Of a stretch of 64,000 nucleotides of DNA, positions 25,499 through 33,458 are shown in pieces. This DNA is from Prosthecobacter sp. (GTDB lineage: Bacteria > Verrucomicrobiota > Verrucomicrobiia > Verrucomicrobiales > Verrucomicrobiaceae): contig NZ_JAXMIH010000014.1 of NCBI RefSeq assembly GCF_034366625.1, positions 340,212 through 404,211 on the forward strand, in the 5' to 3' direction. Positions within the stretch are counted from its first letter, which is position 1. Each line of letters begins with the position of its first letter. A program made the position numbers and the translations under genes. Under the pieces are notes generated by a model. That model was not told where the DNA came from. It did no database searches and saw only the letters and a program-made list of their open reading frames with translations.

Positions 25499-26350
25499 TC
25501 AATTCTTCGCCCACTCCAAGGCCGCCGAGATTTCGCGCTCAATGATCGGCAGCGGATTGAGCAAGGCGAGCGGGTCTTCCACCGGAGTGACCTCGTTGGT
25601 CTGCGGATTCCAGTTCACGGGACCGAAACGGCAGGGCGCGGGATTGCCGGTGAGGATGTGCATCCCGGCGTCGTCTTTGTCGAAGTGCCAGAACTCGAAG
25701 GGGAAATGAATGAAGCCGTGCTTCTCCATCATCGAGCAGATCTCCAGCCGTGTGGCGATGTGCTCCGGCGCGACGAAGGGCGAGCGCATCGGCGTGCATT
25801 CGCTCATTTCGAGATACGGATAACCGCGCCAGACCTCGGTGCCGTCGTCGCGAAGGAAGACCGAGATGTCGATGGCGGAGCCGGACATGTGCGCGCCGAT
25901 CTTCGGCATGTTTGCCGTCAGCACGATGGCGCGGCGGAACATGAAATCCGGCGTTGGAATCTGGCCGCCAAGCTCCCAGATGCATTTTTTCAACACCGTA
26001 TCGAAAACGGACGGCTTGCGCACGAGCTGGCGCTGCATGTCGAGCGAGCGGAAGCCGTCCTCGATCTTCAGAATCCAGCCTCGTTCGTTCATCTCGCGGC
26101 CGATGGTGATGACATCGCGCACGAGGCTCTCGCGCAGGAAGTAAACGCGATCCAGATCACCCGCGATCTTGCTGGTGGAGAACTGCATCTCCACCTTCGC
26201 AGCAGCAGCGGCATCGGAAATGGAGGCAAAGCGCTCGCCGCATTCGTTCACCGGAAACTCGATGAGCTTCTGCACGATGGCATAGCCTTGTTCCATTTGT
26301 TCGGCCCAGTAGGCGCGGCGGGCGGCTTCGTCGTTGTTCATGGAGGTCAT
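25499..26350 (-). CDS. M15-type (VanX-like) D-Ala-D-Ala dipeptidase family protein
   Basis: 283 residues. The zinc-site signature of the M15D family is visible: IGAHMSGSAIDISV (SxHxxGxAxD-like, with His and Asp ligands) and FEFWHFDKDDAG, with the base Glu and third His ligand. KIEDGFRSLDMQRQLV corresponds to the region with the substrate-contacting Arg in VanX. No signal peptide is seen, so a cytoplasmic dipeptidase for peptidoglycan turnover products is the likely role; antibiotic resistance is not implied. The start overlaps the RidA stop by 4 bases; a second ATG three codons later is equally possible. Confidence 0.85.
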   Translation of the reverse strand: MTSMNNDEAARRAYWAEQMEQGYAIVQKLIEFPVNECGERFASISDAAAAAKVEMQFSTSKIAGDLDRVYFLRESLVRDVITIGREMNERGWILKIEDGFRSLDMQRQLVRKPSVFDTVLKKCIWELGGQIPTPDFMFRRAIVLTANMPKIGAHMSGSAIDISVFLRDDGTEVWRGYPYLEMSECTPMRSPFVAPEHIATRLEICSMMEKHGFIHFPFEFWHFDKDDAGMHILTGNPAPCRFGPVNWNPQTNEVTPVEDPLALLNPLPIIEREISAALEWAKN

Positions 26351-26742
26351 TGAGCAGGTTTGCGCACGGCGATGGCCTCCACCTCGTATTTGAGCGACGG
26401 CGGCAGGCAGTTCGTGATGGTCGTGCGCGCAGGCGAGGGCTGCGGGAAGTATTCGCGATAGAGCTGGTTGTAGAGCGCCACGTCTTCGGCATCGCGGACG
26501 TAGTTCCGCGTCTGCACGACATGCGCGAGGTCGCTGCCCGCGGCTTCGAGCACTTTGCGGACGTTTTCGATGCTGCGGCGGAATTCGCCTTCGAAAGTGT
26601 CGCTGACGATGTTGCCCTGCTGATCGACGGAGGCCTGGCCGGAGACGAAGATCAAGTCACCCACGACCACACAGGGGCTGAAGGGGAGGTGAGATGTTGG
26701 AGTATTGGAAAGTTGGGGATATGAGACGAGCGGGTGGGTCAT
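26347..26742 (-). CDS. RidA/YjgF-family enamine/imine deaminase
   Basis: 131 residues from MTHPLVSYPQL; the open frame continues upstream but without protein-like composition. Family features: LPFSPCVVVGDLIFVSGQ, AGSDLAHVVQTRNYVRD, SPARTTI with the substrate-binding Arg, and YEVEAIAVRK with the catalytic-site Glu. RidA hydrolyses reactive enamines such as 2-aminoacrylate formed by PLP enzymes. It is coupled by a 4-base overlap to the M15 dipeptidase, which suggests joint handling of amino acids or their catabolites. Confidence 0.93.
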   Translation of the reverse strand: MTHPLVSYPQLSNTPTSHLPFSPCVVVGDLIFVSGQASVDQQGNIVSDTFEGEFRRSIENVRKVLEAAGSDLAHVVQTRNYVRDAEDVALYNQLYREYFPQPSPARTTITNCLPPSLKYEVEAIAVRKPAQ

Positions 26743-26755
26743 GATGATGAAAAAA

Positions 26756-28129
26756 TCAAGGTTTGGCCGTTGGTGCGGACTGAAGCCGAGTTTTTTCCTC
26801 GGCATCGCGCTTCTGCATGTCCTTCGGGTGCTTCGAGAAGCTTTCGAAGACATCGCCGACGACGCGGTCGGCGAGCGAGCCGAGTTGTTTGAGGATGACG
26901 GCCTCAGCTTCGGGCTTGAGGATGGAACGATTGGGCTCGTAGCCGCCGACGGTGTGCGCCTCGGCGGTGGCGATGTAACCGATGTTGCCGTTTGCGTAGC
27001 CGACGATGATGGGCGTGGCGCGGTCGGAGATGGCCTTTTCGAGCTTGAAGCCGTATTCGACCATCGGCTCGCCAGGCATGGTGAGCAGGAGGAAGGGGCC
27101 AATCTTCATCGCCATGAGTTCAGCGCGCACAGGCCCGTCTTTGCCGGGAAGTTCGACGACCTCGCTGGCGACACGGATTTGATAGAAGGTCTCGCGTCTG
27201 TGCAATTGCTCACGCGTCAGACTGAAGGCCGCCGCGCGCGCAACAGCACCGCCGAGATCGCGGCCCGCCCACTGGATGTCAGCTTCATCCGCGCAGCGAT
27301 ACGGATAACCGGGCAGATTCGGCCGGATGTCGCCCGCGCAGCCTTGCATGAACAGGGCGCTGGTCTTTTGCGCGTAACACATCTCGACAAAGGTCTGCGC
27401 CTCGCCGGGAAAATCGGCGCTCATCTTCGGATAACCCTTCGGATAGGGCTGCGAGCCTTTGTCTCCCCAGGTGAAGAAACACGGATGGCAGACGGCATGC
27501 ATGATCACCGCCAGCGGCGTGAGGGTGGTGCCGTCGTCGAAGCGCAGGACCTTCACGCGAGGATCGTTCGGCCCGTCAGAGTTCAAACTGACCACCGCAC
27601 GGCCGTCGTAGGTCTTGCGTCGGTTGATGCCGAAGCTGATGCTCTCCTCGCTGTAGCCGACGCTCACCGGTTTCATGCTCTCGGCTGCTTGTTTGGCCGC
27701 AGCACCGAGTTTTTTGATCAAATCAGCCGCCCAGCGCATGTTTTCGACGTAACCCGGCCCTGAGTGGTTGTGAGAGGCCGCGATGAGGATGTTTGCCGCC
27801 GGAACACCGGTCTCGGCTTCGATTTTCGCCCGCGCATCACGCACCATGTCCTCCCACGCGCCGATGGTGTCCAGCGTGACGATGGCAGCCTTCGTTTCGC
27901 CATCATCGAGGATCAAAACACCCGCCCGCAGCGGATCGCGCACTCCTGTGACCTGCCGCACATGCCCCACGATCTTGACTGCTGCGGCATCCGGCGGCGT
28001 GATGTCGATTTTCGCGACTCCGGCTTTTAAGTTCGAGATGACGGCGAACTGGCCGTCTTTGATCTCCTCCGCGAAAGCGGAATGAAGGACGAATGAAGCG
28101 CAAAGAAAAAGAGCTGGGCGGAGTTGCAT
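26756..28129 (-). CDS. Exported neutral/alkaline ceramidase-family protein, nucleophile not conserved (paralog B)
   Basis: About 457 residues from MQLRPALFLCASFVLHSAFA, the signal-peptide start; a longer start overlapping the neighbour is unlikely. Family motifs: KAGVAKIDITPPDAA, AASHNHSGPG metal site, HAVCHPCFFTWG with a further His, and QGCAGDIRPN. The last corresponds to GDxSPN of neutral ceramidases, with Arg replacing the nucleophilic Ser. Paralog of the protein at the left end of the window. Both keep the metal histidines but not the Ser, so a related hydrolase with another chemistry is more likely than a ceramidase. It lies 50 bases after the aldolase gene and 13 before ridA. Confidence 0.87.
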   Translation of the reverse strand: MQLRPALFLCASFVLHSAFAEEIKDGQFAVISNLKAGVAKIDITPPDAAAVKIVGHVRQVTGVRDPLRAGVLILDDGETKAAIVTLDTIGAWEDMVRDARAKIEAETGVPAANILIAASHNHSGPGYVENMRWAADLIKKLGAAAKQAAESMKPVSVGYSEESISFGINRRKTYDGRAVVSLNSDGPNDPRVKVLRFDDGTTLTPLAVIMHAVCHPCFFTWGDKGSQPYPKGYPKMSADFPGEAQTFVEMCYAQKTSALFMQGCAGDIRPNLPGYPYRCADEADIQWAGRDLGGAVARAAAFSLTREQLHRRETFYQIRVASEVVELPGKDGPVRAELMAMKIGPFLLLTMPGEPMVEYGFKLEKAISDRATPIIVGYANGNIGYIATAEAHTVGGYEPNRSILKPEAEAVILKQLGSLADRVVGDVFESFSKHPKDMQKRDAEEKTRLQSAPTAKP

Positions 28130-28179
28130 CGCTCTTCTACGCTGCCGGAGTGCCCGGTTCATCGCCGCAGGTGGAATGA

Positions 28180-28980
28180 TCAGCCTTTTCGCAGCGCCGT
28201 GAAGGTCGTGGTCATGATGTCCTTCAACAGGCTGCTGTCGTTCGAGTGGCAGATGAAGCGCGCCCCCTGTTTGATGGCGCGGAGCTGCTGCTCGACCTTC
28301 CCAAACCACGAACCGGCGGGGATGTGGCGCTTGTCGGCCGCATCGATGACTTTTTGCACGACGGCGATGAAGTCAGGATGGTCGTACTCGTTCGGGATGC
28401 CCATATTCGTCGTCATGTCGTTCGGGCCGATGAAAAGCGCGCTCACGCCGGGAATGGAGCAGATGGCATCGAGGTTCGACACGGCCTTCACCGACTCGAT
28501 CATCGGCACGAAGAGTGTGTTGGCGCATTTTTCAGCGATGTAATCTCGAGTCTTGTCGCTCGGCCATCTGCCTTCCTTGATCGCGCGTTCGAGCGCCTCG
28601 CCCTTGAGTGGACGATAAACGGCGGCGGCGGCCAGACGCTTGATCAGCTCCACATCCTCCGCATACGGAATGACCACGCCATCGAAGGAGTCGCAGACCT
28701 TGGCCACATCATCAGCATCGCGGCTGTGCGTGCGAGCCAGCGTGGCGATGCCTTTCGCTGCGAGCGCGTAGCGCAGCGGCATGAAGTCGGCGATGTCGAG
28801 CGCGTTGTGCTCGGCGGTGACGATGACGAAGTCGATGCTGCCGTCCGGGATGAAATCGACGATCGACGGCACCACGGCGTGCTGGACGAGCATGCCGAAA
28901 ACGGCATGACCTTTCATCATCTTGTCCTTGAGGACGGCGGCGGGCTTCGAGGCGGTGGCAGCGTAAGGTTGCGAACTCAT
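28180..28980 (-). CDS. HpcH/HpaI-family aldolase / citrate-lyase-like protein
   Basis: 266 residues. The class II pyruvate-aldolase layout is clear: IDFVIVTAEHNALD, LARTHSRDAD with the substrate Arg, VPMIESVKAVSN with a metal-binding Glu and IGPNDMTTNMG with the metal Asp. Members cleave 2-keto-3-deoxy sugar acids or related keto acids into pyruvate and an aldehyde. It lies 95 bases downstream of the PEP carboxykinase gene, so linkage of pyruvate and PEP metabolism is possible. Substrate not identifiable. The start MSSQPYAAT is preferred over one four codons upstream. Confidence 0.88.
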   Translation of the reverse strand: MSSQPYAATASKPAAVLKDKMMKGHAVFGMLVQHAVVPSIVDFIPDGSIDFVIVTAEHNALDIADFMPLRYALAAKGIATLARTHSRDADDVAKVCDSFDGVVIPYAEDVELIKRLAAAAVYRPLKGEALERAIKEGRWPSDKTRDYIAEKCANTLFVPMIESVKAVSNLDAICSIPGVSALFIGPNDMTTNMGIPNEYDHPDFIAVVQKVIDAADKRHIPAGSWFGKVEQQLRAIKQGARFICHSNDSSLLKDIMTTTFTALRKG

Positions 28981-29053
28981 GGTTGAACACATACGAACGC
29001 GGCCCCCGGTGTTATCCGGGATAGACGACGGCTTGTGCTGGCGAAGCGCTGGG

Positions 29054-29077
29054 AGAACGAATCTGGAGATTCGTTCT
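29054..29077. repeat. Perfect 11-bp inverted repeat overlapping the pckG stop codon
   Basis: The arms AGAACGAATCT and AGATTCGTTCT are exact complements separated by two bases. The right arm reaches into the stop codon of the PEP carboxykinase gene (29076-29078). It would form a hairpin in the pckG transcript right after the last codon; no T run follows, so a Rho-independent terminator is not certain. Its layout (TAG followed at once by a palindrome on the minus strand) matches the palindromes near 37.8 and 50.3 kb. Confidence 0.7.
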
Positions 29078-30902
29078 ACATCCGGCAGATGAGCAGCTCG
29101 CGCTCGTAGATCAGCTCTTTGGGAAGATGTGTCTTCAGGTCGATGAAAAGTTCCTCGTGAGAGAGAATTTCGGCACGCCAGGCGGCGCGGTCGAAGTGTT
29201 GCAGCTCCTCGAATTTTTCTTTGGGGAAATCGAGGCCCTTCCAGTCGATGTCAGCGTAGTGCGGCACCCATCCGATCGGAGTTTCCTTCGCAATGCCCCG
29301 CCCATTCGCACGGGCCACGATCCATTGCAGCACGCGCATGTTTTCGCTGAAGCCGGGCCAAAGGAACTTGCCATCGGCGTCCTTGCGGAACCAGTTCACG
29401 TTAAAAACACGCGGCGTTTCGCTCAGGTTGCGCTGCATGCTGATCCAGTGGCGGAAGTAGTCGCCCATGTTGTAGCCGCAGAAGGGCAGCATGGCCATCG
29501 GGTCGCGGCGCACCTTGCCAATCGTGCCAGCGGCGGCGGCGGTCATCTCACTGCCCATCGTCGCGCCGGTGTACACACCACCGCTCCAATTGAAGGCCTG
29601 ATAGACAAGCGGCATCGTCGTGGCACGGCGGCCACCGAAAATGATCGCGCTGATCGGCACGCCCTCGGGTTTTTCCCAGTCGGGGTCAATCGTGGGACAC
29701 TGTGAGGCGGGAGCGGTGAAGCGTGAGTTCGCGTGAGCTGCCTTGACGCCTTTCTCCTTGGCGATTTCGGGCGTCCATTGATTGCCCTGCCAGTCGGTGC
29801 ATTTCGCGGGTGGTGTGTCGGTCATTCCTTCCCACCACACGCCGCCGTCGGGCGTGAGCGCCACATTGGTGAAGATGGTGTTCTTCCGCAGCGAGGCCAT
29901 GGCGTTTGGATTCGTCTTGCCGCTCGTTCCAGGAGCCACGCCGAAGAAACCGGCTTCTGGATTGATCGCATGGAGCCGGCCATCCGCGCCGGGTTTGATC
30001 CACGCGATGTCATCGCCCACGGTCCAGATCTTCCAGCCTTTCTCCACAAAGTACTGCGGCGGAATGAGCATGGCAAAGTTCGTCTTGCCGCAGGCGCTGG
30101 GGAAAGCGGCGGCGACATACGTTTTTTTGCCCTTGGGATCTTCGACACCGAGAATGAGCATGTGCTCGGCCATCCATCCTTCATCTCGGGCCATCGCGGA
30201 GGCGATGCGCAGAGCAAAGCATTTCTTGCCGAGCAGCGCGTTGCCGCCGTAACCGGAGCCATAGCTCCAGATCTCGCGTGATTCAGGGAAGTGAACGATG
30301 TACTTCTCCTTGTTGCAGGGCCAGGCCACGTCCTTCTGCCCTTTCTTGAGCGGTGCGCCGACGGTGTGCATGCATGGCACCACGCGTTTCTTCGCTTTGT
30401 CGATCACCTCGAACACTTTTTTGCCGATGCGCGCCATGATGCGCATGTTCACCACCACATAGGGCGAATCGGTGAGCTGCACACCGATCTGCGCCATCGG
30501 CGAATCAACCGGCCCCATGCTGAAGGCCAGCACATACATCGTGCGGCCCTTCATGCAGCCGTTGAAGAGCTTGCGGAGCTTGTCCTTCATCTCAAAAGGG
30601 TTCATCCAGTTGTTCGTCGGCCCCGCGCCTTCTTTGGAGTTGCTGCAGATGAACGTGCGCTCCTCCACGCGCGCCACATCGCTGGGGTCCGACTTGGCGT
30701 AGAAGCATCCCGGCCATTGCTTCTGGTTCAGGCGGGTGAAGGTGCCTGCATCGACCATTTCATTGCAGAGGCGGTCGTACTCGGCCTTGGAGCCGTCCAC
30801 CCAGTGAATCTTGTCCGGTTTGCACAGCGCGGCCATTTTGGTGACCCAGCGCTGAAGGTGAATGTTTTTGCTGAGGGGTTTCGAGGAGGAAAGTTTGGTC
30901 AT
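29076..30902 (-). CDS. pckG: Phosphoenolpyruvate carboxykinase, GTP-dependent
   Basis: 608 residues from [19 protein letters not shown]; an upstream extension lacks protein-like composition. It interconverts oxaloacetate plus GTP with PEP, CO2 and GDP, the key step of gluconeogenesis. GTP-type signatures are complete: [20 protein letters not shown], the kinase-1 loop [12 protein letters not shown] with the reactive Cys of this class, [20 protein letters not shown], and [19 protein letters not shown]. Length is normal for the family. A small hairpin (30910-30926) lies directly upstream of the start. Confidence 0.98.
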   Translation of the reverse strand: MTKLSSSKPLSKNIHLQRWVTKMAALCKPDKIHWVDGSKAEYDRLCNEMVDAGTFTRLNQKQWPGCFYAKSDPSDVARVEERTFICSNSKEGAGPTNNWMNPFEMKDKLRKLFNGCMKGRTMYVLAFSMGPVDSPMAQIGVQLTDSPYVVVNMRIMARIGKKVFEVIDKAKKRVVPCMHTVGAPLKKGQKDVAWPCNKEKYIVHFPESREIWSYGSGYGGNALLGKKCFALRIASAMARDEGWMAEHMLILGVEDPKGKKTYVAAAFPSACGKTNFAMLIPPQYFVEKGWKIWTVGDDIAWIKPGADGRLHAINPEAGFFGVAPGTSGKTNPNAMASLRKNTIFTNVALTPDGGVWWEGMTDTPPAKCTDWQGNQWTPEIAKEKGVKAAHANSRFTAPASQCPTIDPDWEKPEGVPISAIIFGGRRATTMPLVYQAFNWSGGVYTGATMGSEMTAAAAGTIGKVRRDPMAMLPFCGYNMGDYFRHWISMQRNLSETPRVFNVNWFRKDADGKFLWPGFSENMRVLQWIVARANGRGIAKETPIGWVPHYADIDWKGLDFPKEKFEELQHFDRAAWRAEILSHEELFIDLKTHLPKELIYERELLICRM

Positions 30903-30909
30903 TGTCGGA

Positions 30910-30926
30910 ACGCGCGGTTGGCGCGT
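30910..30926 (-). promoter_or_regulatory. Short GC-rich hairpin just upstream of the pckG start
   Basis: ACGCGC and GCGCGT are complementary with a 5-base loop, ending 8 bases from the ATG. In the transcript it would lie where the ribosome lands and could affect translation. Only the base pairing is seen; a regulatory role is inference. Confidence 0.3.
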
Positions 30927-30988
30927 CCCATACACGCGGATTCTGTGCCAAATGTCCACTGCACATGCCGTGCCGATTTTGTGCTCCA

Positions 30989-31834
30989 TCACTTCAGCAC
31001 CTCGTCCTGCCCGGCGGCCCACAAAATGGCGCGCGGGATGAGATGCTCCAGGCCCGGCGTGTTTTCGGGATGCGGGCTGGAAATGAAGACGCGCCCTTTG
31101 CCAAAGGTGCCAACGGCCTGCGCGGGTGAATTCACCATGAGGCCGGCAGGCGAGCCGTTTTCAGCGATCTCACTTCGGAACAGCGCCACGGGCCGGTAGG
31201 CCGGAATATCGGCCCGATCACCGGGTTTAATGATGGGACCGTTGTTGTAGCGCACTTTGAAAATGCCGCCCACGTCGCCCAGCAGTGGTTTTCCATCCAC
31301 CGTGACCTCGATGTCCATGAAACCGCGCCCACGCATCCATTTGTTGGAAACCGTGCTCGCATTGAGAATGCCGAGGCCCCAGGAAAAATTCGAGCAGGCG
31401 AGATACGCACCCGCGCAGATGCCGCAGTAGCCGCCACCACCGCGCACATACTCGCGCACGTTCTTCAATCCGGCCTCGCCGATGCTTTTCGATTGCTGGG
31501 AGCCGCTGCCGCCGGAGAAGACGATGACATCGAACTGCTTCAAGTCGATGCTGCCCACTTGTTCTCCCGGAATCCGCGTCACCTGCGCCTGTGGCAGTGT
31601 TTTAAGCACGTTGATGACGTTGTTGATGCCGTCATCAGGAGCACCCTTGCCCTCAAAGATGCCCACCTGAACCGGTTTTGGAGCCAGCGGCGGCTGCACG
31701 ATGGTTTTGAGACCATTGACGTCTGGCGGAATGACGAAGGTCGAGTTCTTCGCCTTCGACTCCGCTTTACCGGCCTCCTGAGCTTGGGCGCCCAGGCTCA
31801 ATAGGAATAGCGATGCCAGCCAGAGGTGTTTCAT
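30989..31834 (-). CDS. Exported BPL-N / class I glutamine-amidotransferase-like protein
   Basis: 281 residues with a signal peptide ([16 protein letters not shown]). The core has [28 protein letters not shown] and [20 protein letters not shown], where Cys occupies the nucleophile elbow of the flavodoxin-like amidotransferase fold seen in the N-terminal domain of biotin-protein-ligase-like (BPL-N) proteins. [17 protein letters not shown] near the end holds a His as in the triad. Exported copies occur in PVC and Bacteroidetes bacteria with unknown function. It overlaps the preceding SGNH hydrolase gene by 4 bases. Confidence 0.8.
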   Translation of the reverse strand: MKHLWLASLFLLSLGAQAQEAGKAESKAKNSTFVIPPDVNGLKTIVQPPLAPKPVQVGIFEGKGAPDDGINNVINVLKTLPQAQVTRIPGEQVGSIDLKQFDVIVFSGGSGSQQSKSIGEAGLKNVREYVRGGGGYCGICAGAYLACSNFSWGLGILNASTVSNKWMRGRGFMDIEVTVDGKPLLGDVGGIFKVRYNNGPIIKPGDRADIPAYRPVALFRSEIAENGSPAGLMVNSPAQAVGTFGKGRVFISSPHPENTPGLEHLIPRAILWAAGQDEVLK

Positions 31835-32652
31835 GGTGATGATATTTGTGCAGTGATCGACTTAGCCACCTGCTGGCCCATAAGTTCGTAGCCTTTGCCG
31901 TTGAAGTGGACATCCTTCGGATTGGCGATGCCTTCGAGCTGTGGCGCGAGGAAGGCGTGCAGATCGTTGATGGCGACGCCGTGCTTCTGCATCACTCGCC
32001 GAGCGATTTCGTTCTTCTCGGCGATTTGCGTGACAATTTCAGGGCCGTCCTTCGTGTCTGGCGGCACGGGCGTGGTGGTCGCGAAAATGAGCTTCGCGCC
32101 GGTTTGTTTCATGCGGGTGATGAGGGCTTCAAGACGCTGCTCGTAATCCGCTGGCGGCGTTTTGCGGTCGTGGATGCCGAAGTTGAAGTGGATCACGTCC
32201 CATTTGCCAGCGCCGAGCCAGATCTCGATCTTCTTCACGCCATTGGCCGTGGGGCCGCAGTTTTCCGGCGCACGATGCACGTTGGCTTTGCCAGCCATGG
32301 CCTTGCGCACGTCGAGCGTATAGCCGCGTGAGATGGAATCGCCAATGAGAAGAACTCGCGGCAGCTTGGGATCATCTTGGACGAAATCCCAGGCGTTGGA
32401 GCGGCCCGCGATTTTGTCTTTCTTGTGAAGAGGCAGATAGAAACCATTGCCCAAATTCTGCTCCAGCACGGTTTCCCAGGCTTGTTGATCGACAGGGAGC
32501 TTCGACTTCCAGGCCTGATACTGATCATCGAGCGCCTGGTCCGCCGCCGCCTTTTTCGCGGCGGCTTCGGCGGTATTGGTGGGTTCGTTTTGGGTTTTGA
32601 TTTGAGCCTGTGAGAGGCCGAAGAACGCGAGAAGGAGGAGGACAGGCTTCAT
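31831..32652 (-). CDS. Exported SGNH/GDSL hydrolase (A)
   Basis: 273 residues with a short signal peptide (VLLLLAFFGLSQAQ). Block I is LLIGDSISRGYTLDVR with the catalytic Ser, block II/III GPTANGVKK and IHFNFGIHD, and block V NPKDVHFNGKGYELM with Asp and His. Such enzymes hydrolyse esters, often acetyl groups on carbohydrates. A helical insert of about 70 residues after the signal peptide separates it from the paralog immediately upstream (2-base gap). The two share the GYTLDVR and GKANVHR stretches. Confidence 0.9.
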   Translation of the reverse strand: MKPVLLLLAFFGLSQAQIKTQNEPTNTAEAAAKKAAADQALDDQYQAWKSKLPVDQQAWETVLEQNLGNGFYLPLHKKDKIAGRSNAWDFVQDDPKLPRVLLIGDSISRGYTLDVRKAMAGKANVHRAPENCGPTANGVKKIEIWLGAGKWDVIHFNFGIHDRKTPPADYEQRLEALITRMKQTGAKLIFATTTPVPPDTKDGPEIVTQIAEKNEIARRVMQKHGVAINDLHAFLAPQLEGIANPKDVHFNGKGYELMGQQVAKSITAQISSP

Positions 32653-32654
32653 GC

Positions 32655-33368
32655 TTACTTCTTCGGGAGGTGTTCGGAGATCACGGCGGCGACTTTTTCC
32701 GCGAGGTAGCGGCTGCCAGCGGGCGAGTAATGGACATTGCCATCTGGAAGCTGCGCGTCGGGCTTGGAGAGGGCGTGGGCGCGGAGGTCATTGGTGGGAA
32801 CTCCAGCGGCCGTCATCACGCGGGCGGCGGCTTCGTTGTATTTCACTTCATCGCTCTCAACACGGCCATCGCTTCCCGCCGCGACGTGCGTGGTGTTGCA
32901 CCAAATGAGCTTCGCGCCGGTGGCCTGCATGGTTTTGACGAGTTCGGCGAGGTTCTTCTCATAATCGGCCAGTGCCACCTGGGGATGAGAGCCTGCGGCC
33001 TTCGGATCAGCGCGCTTCGAGGGATCTTCCTGGATGTACTTCAAGTCATGCAGGCCCCAGTTGAAGTGAATCACATCCCATTTCGAGTCGCCGAGCCACG
33101 CCTTGATGTTTTTGAGGCCGTTCGTCGTCGGGCCGCCGTTGGTGGGGATGCGGTGGACGTTGGCCTTGCCCTTGAGCAGCTCGCGCACGTCGAGCGTGTA
33201 ACCCATCGAGATCGAGTCGCCGATGAGCAGCACACGCGGCAGTCCGGCCACGTCCTCGACCTTCACCAGGGAGGGATTGGGCTTGCGCTCGCGTTTGACG
33301 GGCTTTTTGGGCGTTTCGGCGAGAGCGACGGCGGTGGTGAGCAGGGCAAGAAGCAGGATGAATTTCAT
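32655..33368 (-). CDS. Exported SGNH/GDSL hydrolase (B)
   Basis: 237 residues; signal peptide KFILLLALLTTAVALAE followed by a Lys/Pro-rich stretch. Catalytic blocks: LLIGDSISMGYTLDVR, NGGPTTNGLKNI, IHFNWGLHD and DGNVHYSPAGSRYLA. Clear paralog of the next gene, from which it differs by the short N-terminal region and a small insert after IHFNWGLHD. It heads the minus-strand series that continues to 25.5 kb, with promoters expected in the 90 bases that separate it from the divergent 1200-residue orphan. Confidence 0.9.
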   Translation of the reverse strand: MKFILLLALLTTAVALAETPKKPVKRERKPNPSLVKVEDVAGLPRVLLIGDSISMGYTLDVRELLKGKANVHRIPTNGGPTTNGLKNIKAWLGDSKWDVIHFNWGLHDLKYIQEDPSKRADPKAAGSHPQVALADYEKNLAELVKTMQATGAKLIWCNTTHVAAGSDGRVESDEVKYNEAAARVMTAAGVPTNDLRAHALSKPDAQLPDGNVHYSPAGSRYLAEKVAAVISEHLPKK

Positions 33369-33458
33369 GAGGCGGGATTAAACGCAGCGCTGCCGCCGGA
33401 ATATCGCGAAAGAAAGCGCGCTTGACCTTGAATGGCCGTTTTCGCTAACCTCGGGCCT

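Noticed and set aside
25499..26350. VanX-like protein as vancomycin resistance
   Set aside because: No VanH, VanA/B ligase or VanRS pair is nearby, and M15 dipeptidases serve general cell-wall or peptide turnover.
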